Of a stretch of 64,000 bases of DNA, positions 25,084 through 33,283 are shown piece by piece. This DNA comes from UBA4742 sp002403895 (GTDB lineage Bacteria > Actinomycetota > Acidimicrobiia > Acidimicrobiales > Acidimicrobilacustridaceae): positions 11,690 through 75,689 of the forward strand of contig DAISGD010000009.1 of the NCBI GenBank assembly GCA_036823295.1. The letters run 5' to 3'. Under the pieces are notes generated by a model, which had not been told where the DNA came from, made no database searches, and saw only the letters and a program-made list of their open reading frames with translations. The first letter of the stretch is position 1, and each line of letters begins with the position of its first letter. The position numbers were made by a program, and so were the translations under genes.

Positions 25084-26849
25084 GTGGCGCACTCCGAATC
25101 ACCGATCTCGGCTACGTAGGGCCCGGTCTCACCGAAGTCGACGTAGAACTCAGGTGCTTCGTCAGGGGTGGGGAAGAAGTCGAGATCGCGCAGCGTGTCG
25201 GCGATGGTCTTGACGCCGCCGGCGCGCTCGATCCAGCCCCGAAAGTCTTCACCGGCCTGGCGTTGTTCGGAGAACTGCCGTACCACCCGCACCGTCGCCT
25301 CAGGGGCGTTGCGGGCCGGGAGTCGCAGGGCCTTCTGACCGAACTCCATCTTCTCCTGGCCGACGTAACCGCCGAGCAGCATTTGGTACCCGGGGGCAGA
25401 TTGGCCGTTAGCCCGTCGCTCGGCGCCGAAGAAGCCGATGTCGACGGCATGGTGCTGGCCGCAGGAGTTGGTGCAGCCCGAGATGTTGGTCCGCACGCCA
25501 CCCACCTCGGCCAGCCCGGCCTCTTCGAGAGCGGTGCCGATGGCGTCGGCCAGGCCCCGGGATTGAGTCACCGCCAGGTTGCAGGTGTCGGCGCCGGGGC
25601 AGGCGACGACGTCGCGAGCGAGCTCAGCGCCGGGCTCGGCCATGGCGATGGCTTCGAGCCGGGCGTACAGCGTCGGCAGCTGGGCCTCGGTGAGCCCCCG
25701 GAAGGCGATGTTCTGGCGGTTGGTGAGCCGCACCTCGAGCCCGAGCTCGCGGGTGATGGAGGCCAAGGCCCGGAACTGGTCGGTCGTGATGTCACCCAGC
25801 CGGGCGTAGGCCATGGCCGACACGGTGCCCTTGGCCACGCCGCGCACGACGTTGGCGTCGACCCACCGCTCGTAGGGCTTGGTGCCCCGCAGGGCGACGG
25901 GCGTGCCCTGACCGATGGGGGTGGGGGTGACACCGGAGGCGAGCCCGGCGGGGGCGTCGCCCAGCTTCTGGACGATCTCGGGGATGCCACCAGGCCAACT
26001 CGAGCTGGCCAGCAGGAACTTGCGGGTGCTCAGCACCCGGCGGCGAACCTCATCGATGCCCAGTTCGTCGACGACCCACTTGAGCCGGGCGCGGAGCTTG
26101 TTGTCCCGATTGCCGGTCTGCTCGAACACCCGCAGCACCGACTCGATGGTCGGGAGGAGGTCCTCCTTGGCGGTGAACTCCTCCAGGATGAGGGCCGGGT
26201 GAGGGTTGGCACCGAGGCCACCGGCGATGAACACCCGGAAGCCCTGCTCGAGTGTTCCGTCGTCGAGCGTGCGCACGGCCGCCACGACACCGACGTCGTT
26301 GAACATGGCCTGGCCGCAGTCGGTCTCGCAGCCGGAGAAGTTGATCTTGAATTTCCGGGGCAGCCGCTGGGCGAACGGGTGGCGCAAGAAATGCTGGAAG
26401 GCGGCCTCGGCCCAGGGGCTGACATCGAAGGCCTCGAAGGGGCAGGCGCCGGCCAGGTGGCAGGCCATCACGTTGCGGACGGTGTCGCCGCAGGCCTCAC
26501 GCGTGGTCATCCCGACCGACGCCAACAGCCGCATGACCTCGGGGATGCGCTCGAGGTCGATGAAATGGAACTGGATGTTCTGGCGGGTGGTGATGTGACC
26601 CCAGCCCCGCGAGAACGTCTCGCTGATGTGGGCCATCATGTCGAGCTGCTCGGCGGTGATCGACCCATAGGGCGCCTTGATGCGCACCATCTGGCTGTGG
26701 CCGCCCTGGCGCTGGCCGTAGATGCCGTTGTTCAGCCGGAAAACGCGGAACACGTCCTCGGCGAGCTCGCCCGATAGGTAGCGCGCCAGCTGCTCCTCGA
26801 ACTTGGCGATGTCGGTGGCGGCCTCGACGTCGATCTCTCGTTGCAGCAT
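25080..26849 (-). CDS. sir: Assimilatory sulfite reductase (ferredoxin type, NirA/Sir family)
   Basis: A 589-residue siroheme/[4Fe-4S] reductase, probably reducing sulfite to sulfide with ferredoxin; family members can also be nitrite reductases, and the cysH neighbour favours sulfite. Two ferrite-reductase-like half domains and two core repeats are present. The cofactor Cys motif is intact: CPGADTC (C-x5-C) and CTNSC (C-x3-C) in TNISGCTNSCGQHH. ATG 26849 has a good GAGG 6 bases upstream. A palindrome 45-69 bases upstream resembles an Rrf2-type operator. Confidence 0.93.
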   Translation of the reverse strand: MLQREIDVEAATDIAKFEEQLARYLSGELAEDVFRVFRLNNGIYGQRQGGHSQMVRIKAPYGSITAEQLDMMAHISETFSRGWGHITTRQNIQFHFIDLERIPEVMRLLASVGMTTREACGDTVRNVMACHLAGACPFEAFDVSPWAEAAFQHFLRHPFAQRLPRKFKINFSGCETDCGQAMFNDVGVVAAVRTLDDGTLEQGFRVFIAGGLGANPHPALILEEFTAKEDLLPTIESVLRVFEQTGNRDNKLRARLKWVVDELGIDEVRRRVLSTRKFLLASSSWPGGIPEIVQKLGDAPAGLASGVTPTPIGQGTPVALRGTKPYERWVDANVVRGVAKGTVSAMAYARLGDITTDQFRALASITRELGLEVRLTNRQNIAFRGLTEAQLPTLYARLEAIAMAEPGAELARDVVACPGADTCNLAVTQSRGLADAIGTALEEAGLAEVGGVRTNISGCTNSCGQHHAVDIGFFGAERRANGQSAPGYQMLLGGYVGQEKMEFGQKALRLPARNAPEATVRVVRQFSEQRQAGEDFRGWIERAGGVKTIADTLRDLDFFPTPDEAPEFYVDFGETGPYVAEIGDSECAT

Positions 26850-26893
26850 CACGGCCTCATGGGGGAGATGGGCACGATCGGAATCGGAGGTCA

Positions 26894-26918
26894 ATAACCG
26901 ACTAATCCGATCAGGTAT
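26894..26918 (-). promoter_or_regulatory. Rrf2/IscR-like palindromic operator ahead of sir-cysH
   Basis: A 25-bp imperfect palindrome. On the minus strand the left half is ATACCTGATCGG and the right half ends TAGTCGGTTAT. By hand it fits about 21 of 25 positions of the IscR type 1 consensus as I recall it. Rrf2 regulators (IscR, CymR, NsrR) sense Fe-S status, cysteine precursors or NO, which would suit control of an Fe-S sulfite reductase. No Rrf2 gene lies in the window. Confidence 0.45.
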
Positions 26919-26993
26919 TCCCCCTTTGTAGCAAAAGCTGAGCAAATCCATCAAGAATTCATTTGCGTGCCATGTGGCACATCAACGTGGGGC

Positions 26994-28337
26994 TCAGCCG
27001 CGAAGGAAATCAGCGACGCGGAATGCTAGGTCGAGGGACTGGCGGGCGTTCAGGCGGGGGTCGCACATCGTCTCGTAGCGGGTATCGAGATCGGCATCGA
27101 GGATCTCCTCGGCCCCGCCGAGGCACTCGGTGACGTCGTCGCCGGTCAACTCCACGTGAACGCCGCCCGGCCAGGTCCCGGCCGCCTCGTGCGCTCTGAA
27201 GAACCCGCCGATCTCAGCCAGGACCGCATCGAAGTGGCGGGTCTTGCGCCCACTGGGGGCGGTGAACGTGTTGCCGTGCATGGGGTCACAGGCCCACACC
27301 ACCGGGTGGCCGGCGTCTCGCACGGCCCCGAGTAACGGCGGCAGTGCTTCGTCGATCGTGTCTGCGCCCATGCGTGAGATCAGGGTCAGCCGTCCCGGGA
27401 CCCGTTCGGGGTTGAGGGCCTCGCACAGCGCGAGAGCCTCGTCAGGGGTCACCGTCGGGCCCACCTTGCAGCCGATGGGGTTGCCGACCCCGGACAAGAA
27501 GGCCACGTGGGCGCCCTCGAGCTGGTGGGTGCGCTCACCGATCCACAGCATGTGGGCCGAGCAGTCGTACCAGTCACCGGTGAGGGAGTCCTTGCGGGTG
27601 AGCGCTTCTTCGTAGCCGAGGATGAGGGCTTCGTGGCTCGTCCAGAAATCGACGTTCTGTAGGCGGGCCTCGGCCTGGATGTCCACGCCGCACGCCTTCA
27701 TGAACCGCAGCGCGCGGTCGATCTCGTCAGCCATGCGCTCGTAGGTGCGGCCCTCGTTGGAGCTGGCCACGAACTCCTGGTTCCATGCGTGGACTCGGCT
27801 CAGATCGCCGAAGCCGCCGTTGGTGAACGCTCGCAGAAGGTTGAGGGTGGCCGCCGACTGCTGGTAGGCGGTGAGCATCCGCTCCGGGTCCGGGCGGCGG
27901 GCCGCCTCCTCGAAGGCGAGGTCGTTGACGATGTGGCCCCGGAACGCGGGAAGCTCGACGCCGTCGATCGTCTCGGTCGGCGAGGAACGGGGCTTGCCGA
28001 ACTGACCAGCGATCCGGCCTACCTTCACCACGGGGACGCCGGAGGAGTACATGAGGACGACGGCCATCTGCAGGATCAGCTTGAGCTTGTCGCGGATCGT
28101 GTCGGCGGAGAACGCGTCGAAGGACTCCGCGCAGTCGCCGGCTTGTAGCAGGAACGCCTCGCCGTTGGCCACCTGGGCCAGCCGCTGGGTGAGGTTGCGG
28201 GCTTCGCCGGCAAAGACCAGCGGCGGCATGGTGGCCATCGACTTCACGACGCGGTCGAACTCCGCCGGCTCAGGCCAGTCGGGTTGCTGGAGCGCCGGTC
28301 GGGCACGCCAGGCGTCAGGAGTCCACGGGGCATCCAC
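26994..28337 (-). CDS. aroG: 3-deoxy-7-phosphoheptulonate synthase, class II
   Basis: A 447-residue class II (plant-type) DAHP synthase, the first shikimate pathway step (PEP plus erythrose 4-phosphate). The family landmarks are QQPDWPEPAEFDRVV, LLQAGDCAESFDAFSAD, VVKVGRIAGQFGKPRSSPTE, RMGADTIDEALPPLL, VVWACDPMHGNTF and CDPRLNARQSLDLAFRVA. The Cys in AGDCAE and the His and Glu metal ligands are present. GTG start with a weak GGTGA upstream. Length matches the actinobacterial type, without the longer mycobacterial N-terminal regulatory extension. Confidence 0.96.
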   Translation of the reverse strand: MDAPWTPDAWRARPALQQPDWPEPAEFDRVVKSMATMPPLVFAGEARNLTQRLAQVANGEAFLLQAGDCAESFDAFSADTIRDKLKLILQMAVVLMYSSGVPVVKVGRIAGQFGKPRSSPTETIDGVELPAFRGHIVNDLAFEEAARRPDPERMLTAYQQSAATLNLLRAFTNGGFGDLSRVHAWNQEFVASSNEGRTYERMADEIDRALRFMKACGVDIQAEARLQNVDFWTSHEALILGYEEALTRKDSLTGDWYDCSAHMLWIGERTHQLEGAHVAFLSGVGNPIGCKVGPTVTPDEALALCEALNPERVPGRLTLISRMGADTIDEALPPLLGAVRDAGHPVVWACDPMHGNTFTAPSGRKTRHFDAVLAEIGGFFRAHEAAGTWPGGVHVELTGDDVTECLGGAEEILDADLDTRYETMCDPRLNARQSLDLAFRVADFLRG

Positions 28338-28432
28338 GGGTCACCACGTTTGCCGGTCTGCCGAGGAGGCGCAAAGCCATTCCCCGGCACGGAGCCGGAC
28401 GGGGGGATGAGTGAAGCTGGTGGTCGATGGAA

Positions 28433-29263
28433 TCAGGCGGCGTCGATGCGGTCGGCGGCCTGGTCGCGGACCGCGCTCACGGCCCGCTTAACGAGGCGCC
28501 GGGCGGCCTCCGCCGTCACGCCGAGCTCCTCGCCGACCTCGCGATAGCTGCGCTTGCGACCGTCGTGGAGGCCGAAGCGCTGTTCCACGGCGTATTTGGC
28601 CCGAGAGTCGAGCACCGACAGCAGGTCGGTCACCATCTCTTCCTCGGCACGCGCCATGACCAGGGCCTCGGGCCCCGGCTTGGCATCGGGCAGCAGGTCG
28701 ATCAACTCGTTGCTGTCGTCGTCGCCGATGGTGCGGTCGAGGGAGGTGGGGGTGGTGAGGCGGTGCAGGCGGGCGTGCTCGTCGTCGAGCTCGTCACCGT
28801 CACCCGATACCTGGCGGAGCGCGGCGCGCAGGCTGGCCGAGCGGTCGCCCGGCAGGCGGACCAGCGACGCCTTCTGGTCGAGGGCCCGACCGATGGCCTG
28901 GCGGATCCAGAAGGTGGCGTAGGTCGAGAACTTGAAGCCCTTCCGCCAGTCGAACTTGTCGACTGCATGCTCGAGTCCGAGGTTGCCTTCCTGGATGAGG
29001 TCCAGGAGCTCCATGCCGGGCGGGAGCGGATAGCGGCGAGCCACGCTCACCACGAGCCGGAGGTTGGCCCGGATGAAACGGTCCTTCGCTTCCGCAGCCT
29101 TGCGGACCTCTCGTTGCAATTCGCGGCCGCGCTCGCCCGCTTCGATGCGAGCAGCGGCGTCCCGGCCCTTTTCGATGATCTGGGAGAGCTCACGCTCTTC
29201 CTGGGCGGTCAGAAGGGGGACGAGACCGATTTCGTTGAGGTATTGACCAACCGAGTCGCTCAT
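28433..29263 (-). CDS. RNA polymerase sigma-70 family factor, group 2
   Basis: A 276-residue sigma factor. Region 1.2 (SVGQYLNEIGLVPLLTAQEE), region 2 (RFIRANLRLVVSVARRYPL, ELLDLIQEGNLGLEHAVDKFDW, KFSTYATFWIRQAIGRAL), region 3 and region 4.2 (SYREVGEELGVTAEAARRLV) are all present. Region 1.1 and the long acidic non-conserved region of the primary sigma are absent, which points to a group 2 (SigB/HrdA-like) factor. Residues ~150-190 are acidic and look like a lineage-specific linker. Transcribed away from nadD. Confidence 0.92.
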   Translation of the reverse strand: MSDSVGQYLNEIGLVPLLTAQEERELSQIIEKGRDAAARIEAGERGRELQREVRKAAEAKDRFIRANLRLVVSVARRYPLPPGMELLDLIQEGNLGLEHAVDKFDWRKGFKFSTYATFWIRQAIGRALDQKASLVRLPGDRSASLRAALRQVSGDGDELDDEHARLHRLTTPTSLDRTIGDDDSNELIDLLPDAKPGPEALVMARAEEEMVTDLLSVLDSRAKYAVEQRFGLHDGRKRSYREVGEELGVTAEAARRLVKRAVSAVRDQAADRIDAA

Positions 29264-29547
29264 ATCTTGTCTGCTCCAGCAGAGCCACGGGGAGGGGATC
29301 CCGTGTCTCCTTATCGAGGGGTTTGTATCTCGTGTTCCGAGATGGCCTGGCCGAGGGGCGGCACAGGAATGACATTGGGGTAACCCCGCTGGGGGGTCCG
29401 ACGATTCCGAGAATGTGGGTGACTTCGGTCACTCGGGGTTGTGGTCTTGGGTCCGGGCTGGTTAAAGGGGCGCCATTCGGGGGTCCGTGACCGTCGGTGG
29501 CGGTGGCCGCGCCCTGGCGGCTGGCCGCCGCCTCCTACACTCTGACA
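29264..29547. other. Divergent intergenic region, sigma factor / nadD
   Basis: 284 bases without a gene. It holds a 7-bp stem with TTCG loop at 29417-29434 (GGGTGAC / GTCACTC) that no gene on either strand reads into, and the nadD -10 box near the right end. The sigma-factor promoter could not be placed. Confidence 0.5.
29536..29541 (+). promoter_or_regulatory. -10 box of nadD
   Basis: TACACT, 6 bases before GTG 29548; leaderless arrangement. Supports the chosen nadD start over the longer frame from 29497. Confidence 0.45.
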
Positions 29548-30150
29548 GTGACTTCCGGTTCAGGTGAGCGCCTGGGCATCTTCGGCGGCACGTTCGACCC
29601 TCCCCATGTCGGCCACCTGGTGGCCGCGGTCAACGTCCGGTACGCCCTGGGGCTGAACCGCGTCCTGTTGACGGTGGCCCACCAGCCGTGGCAAAAGGTC
29701 GGCACCCGCCCACTCAGTCCGGCGGAGGACCGCTTGGCCATGGTGCAGGCGGCGGTCGAGGGCATGGAAGGGCTGCAAGCCAGCGACCTCGAACTGCGCC
29801 GCGGCGGCGATTCGTTCACCGCCGATACCGTCCACCAGTTGCTCGACGAGGATCCCACCCGGGAGCTGTTCGTCATCGTGGGGCAGGACGCGGCGGCGGG
29901 GATGCCGGCCTGGGAGCGGGTGGACGAGATCCGGTCCCTGGCCAGCCTGGTGGTGGTCGAGCGCCCGGGCGTGACCGGATCGCTGCCCAACGGGTGGCAC
30001 TTCGACCGGGTCGAGGTGCCTCGCCTCGAGGTGTCCAGCACCGACCTGCGCGCCCGGGTGGCCGATGGCCGCCCCCTCGACTACCTGCTGCCGAGGCGGG
30101 CAATTTCCTGTCTTCGGGAGCGCCGGCTCTATCGTGAAGGATCCCTATGA
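29548..30150 (+). CDS. nadD: Nicotinate-mononucleotide adenylyltransferase
   Basis: A 200-residue NadD, which makes nicotinate adenine dinucleotide in NAD synthesis. Signatures: RLGIFGGTFDPPHVGHL (the GTFDPxHxGH nucleotidyltransferase motif) near residue 10, HQPWQKVGTRPLSPAEDR, ELFVIVGQDAAAGMPAWERV and LEVSSTDLRARVADGRPLDYLLP (the ISSTxIR motif). GTG 29548 follows a -10 box by 6 bases. The end overlaps the LytR-type gene by 17 bases if that gene starts at 30134. Confidence 0.95.
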   Translation: MTSGSGERLGIFGGTFDPPHVGHLVAAVNVRYALGLNRVLLTVAHQPWQKVGTRPLSPAEDRLAMVQAAVEGMEGLQASDLELRRGGDSFTADTVHQLLDEDPTRELFVIVGQDAAAGMPAWERVDEIRSLASLVVVERPGVTGSLPNGWHFDRVEVPRLEVSSTDLRARVADGRPLDYLLPRRAISCLRERRLYREGSL

Positions 30151-31540
30151 GCGCGTACCTGACCGTTTCGCCGAACGTCGGGAGTCCCGCGCCCTCGTGA
30201 CCGCTCCCACTGATCACGCATCGTCCAGCGAGACGAAGGACAGCGCCCCGTCGCGCCCCGCTGCCGGCACCCGGGCCGCCGAGGCGAAGGCGGCTCCCGC
30301 GGCGGTCCCCCTCGAGTTGCCCGAGATCCCCAAACGCTCGAGCCGGGGCACCTCTGCTTGGTGGCACTGGGGCTATCCGACCGCCCTGGTAGCCCTGGTG
30401 GTGTTGGTGCCGGTCCTCATCTACGTCGGACTGCACGTGGTGCTGGCCAGCAACCACGGCCGGCTCATCGTCAGTACGACCGACCCGGCCCGGCCCGGCT
30501 GGGAGGCGGCGGTCGAGCCTACGCCCACGGCGCTGGTGGCCACGCTCAGCGACACCGGTGACCTGTCGAGCGTCAGCCTGCTCGCGCTCACCAACAACGA
30601 GCACAGCAGCATGGTGTTCATCCCGGCCGACACCCAGGTGGCGACGGACAAGGGCAAGCAGACGCTGGTCGCCGCGTACAAGACCCGAGGCCCAGCCGGA
30701 CTCAAAGCGGCAGTGGAAGGGATCCTCGGAGCGGATGTGGGCGACGTCACCGTCGCCGACGTGACCGACTGGGAACGGCTGGTCTCCCCGGTGGGCACCC
30801 TGACGGTCGCCAACCCCGACAACGTCACGGTGAACGGCACCCGGCTGTTCAGCCGGGGCTCGATCGACATCACGCCGGCTCAGGCCGGCGTCTTCCTCCG
30901 CTCGCGCAACTGGGCCGAGGACGATACCAACCGGCTCCTGCGCCAGGAGGCGTTCTGGCGAGCCTGGTTGGCCAAGATCGCGGCGAAGGGCACGGCTGAT
31001 GCCGTGCCGGGGGAGACCGACGCCGGAATCGGCCGGTTCATCCGCACGCTGGCGGCCACTCAGGTCGACTTCCACGTCCTGCCGGTCAAGGTGCAAGCGC
31101 TGGCCGACGCCTACGCCGGGGTCTTCCTCCCCATCGCCAAGGATGTGACCCCACTGGTCGCCCAGACGGTGCCCTTCCCGACGGCATCGCCCGCTGGTAG
31201 CCGCCCGTTGGTGCGCATCCTCGACGGCACCGGCCAACTCGATCATGGCGTCGGGGTGGCCCGCTCGCTGGCGGCCGCCGGCGCCCAGATCGACGGTATC
31301 GGCAACGCTTCCACGTTCTCGGTCCCCACCACCCAGATCATCATCACCGGCTCGGAACGTCGCGCCCAGGCCGACAGCCTGCGCAAGACGCTCGGCTTCG
31401 GCGACGTGATCGAACGGCCCGGCGACGCCTTCTCCTCGGACTCGGTCGATATCACCGTGATCCTCGGCGCCGACGCGCTCGGTCAGCCGGTGACGACCGG
31501 CTCGGTGTCGGGCTCAACGACAGGCGACACCGGTGGCTGA
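30134..31540 (+). CDS. LytR-type envelope protein (LCP-like core plus LytR_C domain)
   Basis: A 468-residue membrane-anchored protein in the slot held by LytR/CpsA/Psr-type proteins between nadD and rsfS in actinobacteria. A charged and Ala/Pro-rich cytoplasmic N-terminus precedes one TM helix (PTALVALVVLVPVLIYVGL). The extracytoplasmic part contains an LCP-like core (LLALTNNEHSSMVFIPADTQ, LKAAVEGILGADVGDVTVAD) and a LytR_C domain near residues 355-450 (VRILDGTGQLDHGVGVARSL). The LCP Arg-rich substrate loop is not obvious, so transferase activity is uncertain. GTG 30197 is an alternative start. Confidence 0.78.
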   Translation: MKDPYERVPDRFAERRESRALVTAPTDHASSSETKDSAPSRPAAGTRAAEAKAAPAAVPLELPEIPKRSSRGTSAWWHWGYPTALVALVVLVPVLIYVGLHVVLASNHGRLIVSTTDPARPGWEAAVEPTPTALVATLSDTGDLSSVSLLALTNNEHSSMVFIPADTQVATDKGKQTLVAAYKTRGPAGLKAAVEGILGADVGDVTVADVTDWERLVSPVGTLTVANPDNVTVNGTRLFSRGSIDITPAQAGVFLRSRNWAEDDTNRLLRQEAFWRAWLAKIAAKGTADAVPGETDAGIGRFIRTLAATQVDFHVLPVKVQALADAYAGVFLPIAKDVTPLVAQTVPFPTASPAGSRPLVRILDGTGQLDHGVGVARSLAAAGAQIDGIGNASTFSVPTTQIIITGSERRAQADSLRKTLGFGDVIERPGDAFSSDSVDITVILGADALGQPVTTGSVSGSTTGDTGG

Positions 31541-31937
31541 GCGCAAGCAGATCGACGCCACGACCCTGCTCGGCTGGGTGATGGCTGCGGCCCGGGCCGC
31601 GGCGGCTAAGACAGACGAGGAGACCCTGATCCTGGAAGTCGGTGAGGTGCTGGCCATCACCGGGTATTTCGTCATCACCGGCGGCCGTAACGCCCGCCAG
31701 GTCAAATCAGTGGCCGAAGAAATAGAGGCTGCGGTGGTTGCGGCCGGGGGACCGAAGCCGCTACGGATCGAGGGGTTCGACTCCCTGCGCTGGGTGCTGC
31801 TCGACTACGGCGACTTCGTGGTGCACGTGCTGCTCGACGAGGCCCGCGCCTACTACGAACTCGAGCGGCTGTGGTCCGACGTCCCCCTCATCGACTGGCG
31901 GGAACCGGTCGACAACCAGCCGGCCGCGTCCTCCTGA
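31533..31937 (+). CDS. rsfS: Ribosomal silencing factor RsfS
   Basis: A 134-residue RsfS/DUF143 protein. It binds L14 on the free 50S subunit and blocks subunit joining under starvation. The motifs YFVITGGRNARQVKSVAEEIE, RIEGFDSLRWVLLDYGDFVVHVL and ARAYYELERLWSDVP are diagnostic. The GTG start overlaps the previous gene by 8 bases. The nadD - lytR-type - rsfS order is standard for actinobacteria. Confidence 0.96.
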   Translation: MAERKQIDATTLLGWVMAAARAAAAKTDEETLILEVGEVLAITGYFVITGGRNARQVKSVAEEIEAAVVAAGGPKPLRIEGFDSLRWVLLDYGDFVVHVLLDEARAYYELERLWSDVPLIDWREPVDNQPAASS

Positions 31938-32154
31938 CCTCGTGCAGCAGTCGCCGGCGGAGAAGCGCGCGGCCGCGTTGAAGCCTCTGACGGAAAGCGG
32001 CGGTGACGCGACGGCGATCAACTCACTCCGGAATCGCGTTGGAGACGCCTGCTGGTAGAACTCTCGGCGGGCCAGGGCGATCTGCCGAGGGGCCGGCTCG
32101 GCTACATCTGGTCGGTTCCGAGGGCCAGGTCAGGGCCCGGTCGGAGCGCGCCGG

Positions 32155-32997
32155 TCAGGTGTCGCCCGTCGGACGGCGGATCTGGTTCATGGCGTGGGAC
32201 ACGGCGTTCTGCACCGACGTGGCCAGTCGCTGGTCTACCGAGCCGTCCAATGGTTCGGTAGACGGGGTGGACCCGGTGGGGCCGCCGGTGTGGCCTGTGT
32301 CGGCGCCCTGGCGAAGATCGATGACGTCTTTGTCGGCGGCCGGGGCGCCGACATCAGACGCGAGGACATCGGACCCGATGTCGGACTCATCGCCGGCAGG
32401 GACGGGGCCCGCCGGGCCCGACTCGGCTCGGCTCCCCTCTGCCGGCTCATCGAGGCTGGCTGCCGCCTCCGCCAACTGACGATGCACCTCGGCCGACTCG
32501 GCCGAGAGCCGTTCGGCTGCCGCCTGGACCTGCCGCAGCACGTCGAGGGTGCGGTCGCGGGCCTCAGTCGCCTGGCCGTGGCGCCGAGCGGCCTCGGCTG
32601 CGAGGGCGTCGGACTCCTCGCGCACCGTGCGCTCGCGGAGCTGCGCATCGTCCAACAGCCGCGCAGCCTGCTCGAGGTCTGTGCAGGCGGTCGCACAAAG
32701 CGCGTCAACCTCCGCCTGGGCCTCGCTCATCCGGTCGGCGGCCTGCGCCTCCGTCCGGTCGAGGATCTCCTGGGCCTGGGCCCTGGCTTTGGTCTCGGCG
32801 TCGTCATTGATGGTCTTGGCCTCGGCGCCGGCCTCCCGCACGATCTGGTCGCTGGTCCGATGGGCCTGGCGGAGCAGACCGGCGATCTCCGACCCCAGGG
32901 AGTCGAACATGTCGCCAGACTCTTGTTCGGTCCCGCTCAAGTCGGTCGCCGGATCCGTCGCTCCGCCCGATTCGGTCCGGCTCTTTTTCGCCCTCAT
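32155..32997 (-). CDS. DivIVA-like coiled-coil protein
   Basis: A 280-residue, highly charged coiled-coil protein with no TM helix. Residues ~30-60 (MFDSLGSEIAGLLRQAHRTSDQIVREAG) start a long Ala/Glu/Arg heptad region to about residue 185, followed by an acidic Ser/Pro/Thr linker and a short amphipathic C-terminus (SVQNAVSHAMNQIRR). The phrase AEAKTINDDAETKARAQAQEILDRTE resembles DivIVA/Wag31-like and SepIVA-like scaffold proteins of actinobacteria, but the N-terminal membrane-binding motif of DivIVA is not seen. Function as a cytoskeletal or division scaffold is inference. Confidence 0.7.
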   Translation of the reverse strand: MRAKKSRTESGGATDPATDLSGTEQESGDMFDSLGSEIAGLLRQAHRTSDQIVREAGAEAKTINDDAETKARAQAQEILDRTEAQAADRMSEAQAEVDALCATACTDLEQAARLLDDAQLRERTVREESDALAAEAARRHGQATEARDRTLDVLRQVQAAAERLSAESAEVHRQLAEAAASLDEPAEGSRAESGPAGPVPAGDESDIGSDVLASDVGAPAADKDVIDLRQGADTGHTGGPTGSTPSTEPLDGSVDQRLATSVQNAVSHAMNQIRRPTGDT

Positions 32998-33107
32998 GCC
33001 ACCATTACTATCACACCCCACGCCCGATCTGCCACGAAAAGTGGCCGCCGACCAAAGCTGAGCGGGGGCCAGGGGGCGCGATAGACGGCCTCGAACTTGA
33101 CTACGAG

Positions 33108-33180
33108 TGGAGCTAAGGAGAATCGAACTCCTGACCTCTTCCATGCCATGGAAGCGCTCTACCAACTGAGCTATAGCCCC
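33108..33180 (-). tRNA. tRNA-Ala(GGC)
   Basis: A complete 73-base cloverleaf on the minus strand. Acceptor arms GGGGCTA and TAGCTCC pair with a G3:U70 wobble, the alanine identity element. The anticodon stem CTTCC/GGAAG closes a loop with anticodon GGC, and the T arm is GGAGTTCGATTCTCC. Discriminator A73; CCA is not encoded. It lies between the coiled-coil gene and leuS. Confidence 0.97.
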
Positions 33181-33270
33181 ATCGGGAGCGGTCACTCTAC
33201 CACCCGTCGCCTCACCGTCGAATCCGTCGCTCCCGTCGGAACCCGGTTCGGCCACTCTGCATGCCATCGA

Positions 33271-33276
33271 TACGAT
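33271..33276 (+). promoter_or_regulatory. -10 box of leuS
   Basis: TACGAT, with TTCGGC 18 bases upstream as a weak -35. It lies 7 bases before ATG 33284 and overlaps ATG 33275, so 33284 is the better start. No T-box leader fits in this space. Confidence 0.45.
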
Positions 33277-33283
33277 GCCCGAC

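Noticed and set aside
31942..32058. 38-codon frame after rsfS starting with GTG
   Set aside because: Composition is protein-like (MQQSPAEKRAAALKPLTES), but there is no ribosome-binding site, no -10 box at the usual distance and no family match. Not enough to call a gene.
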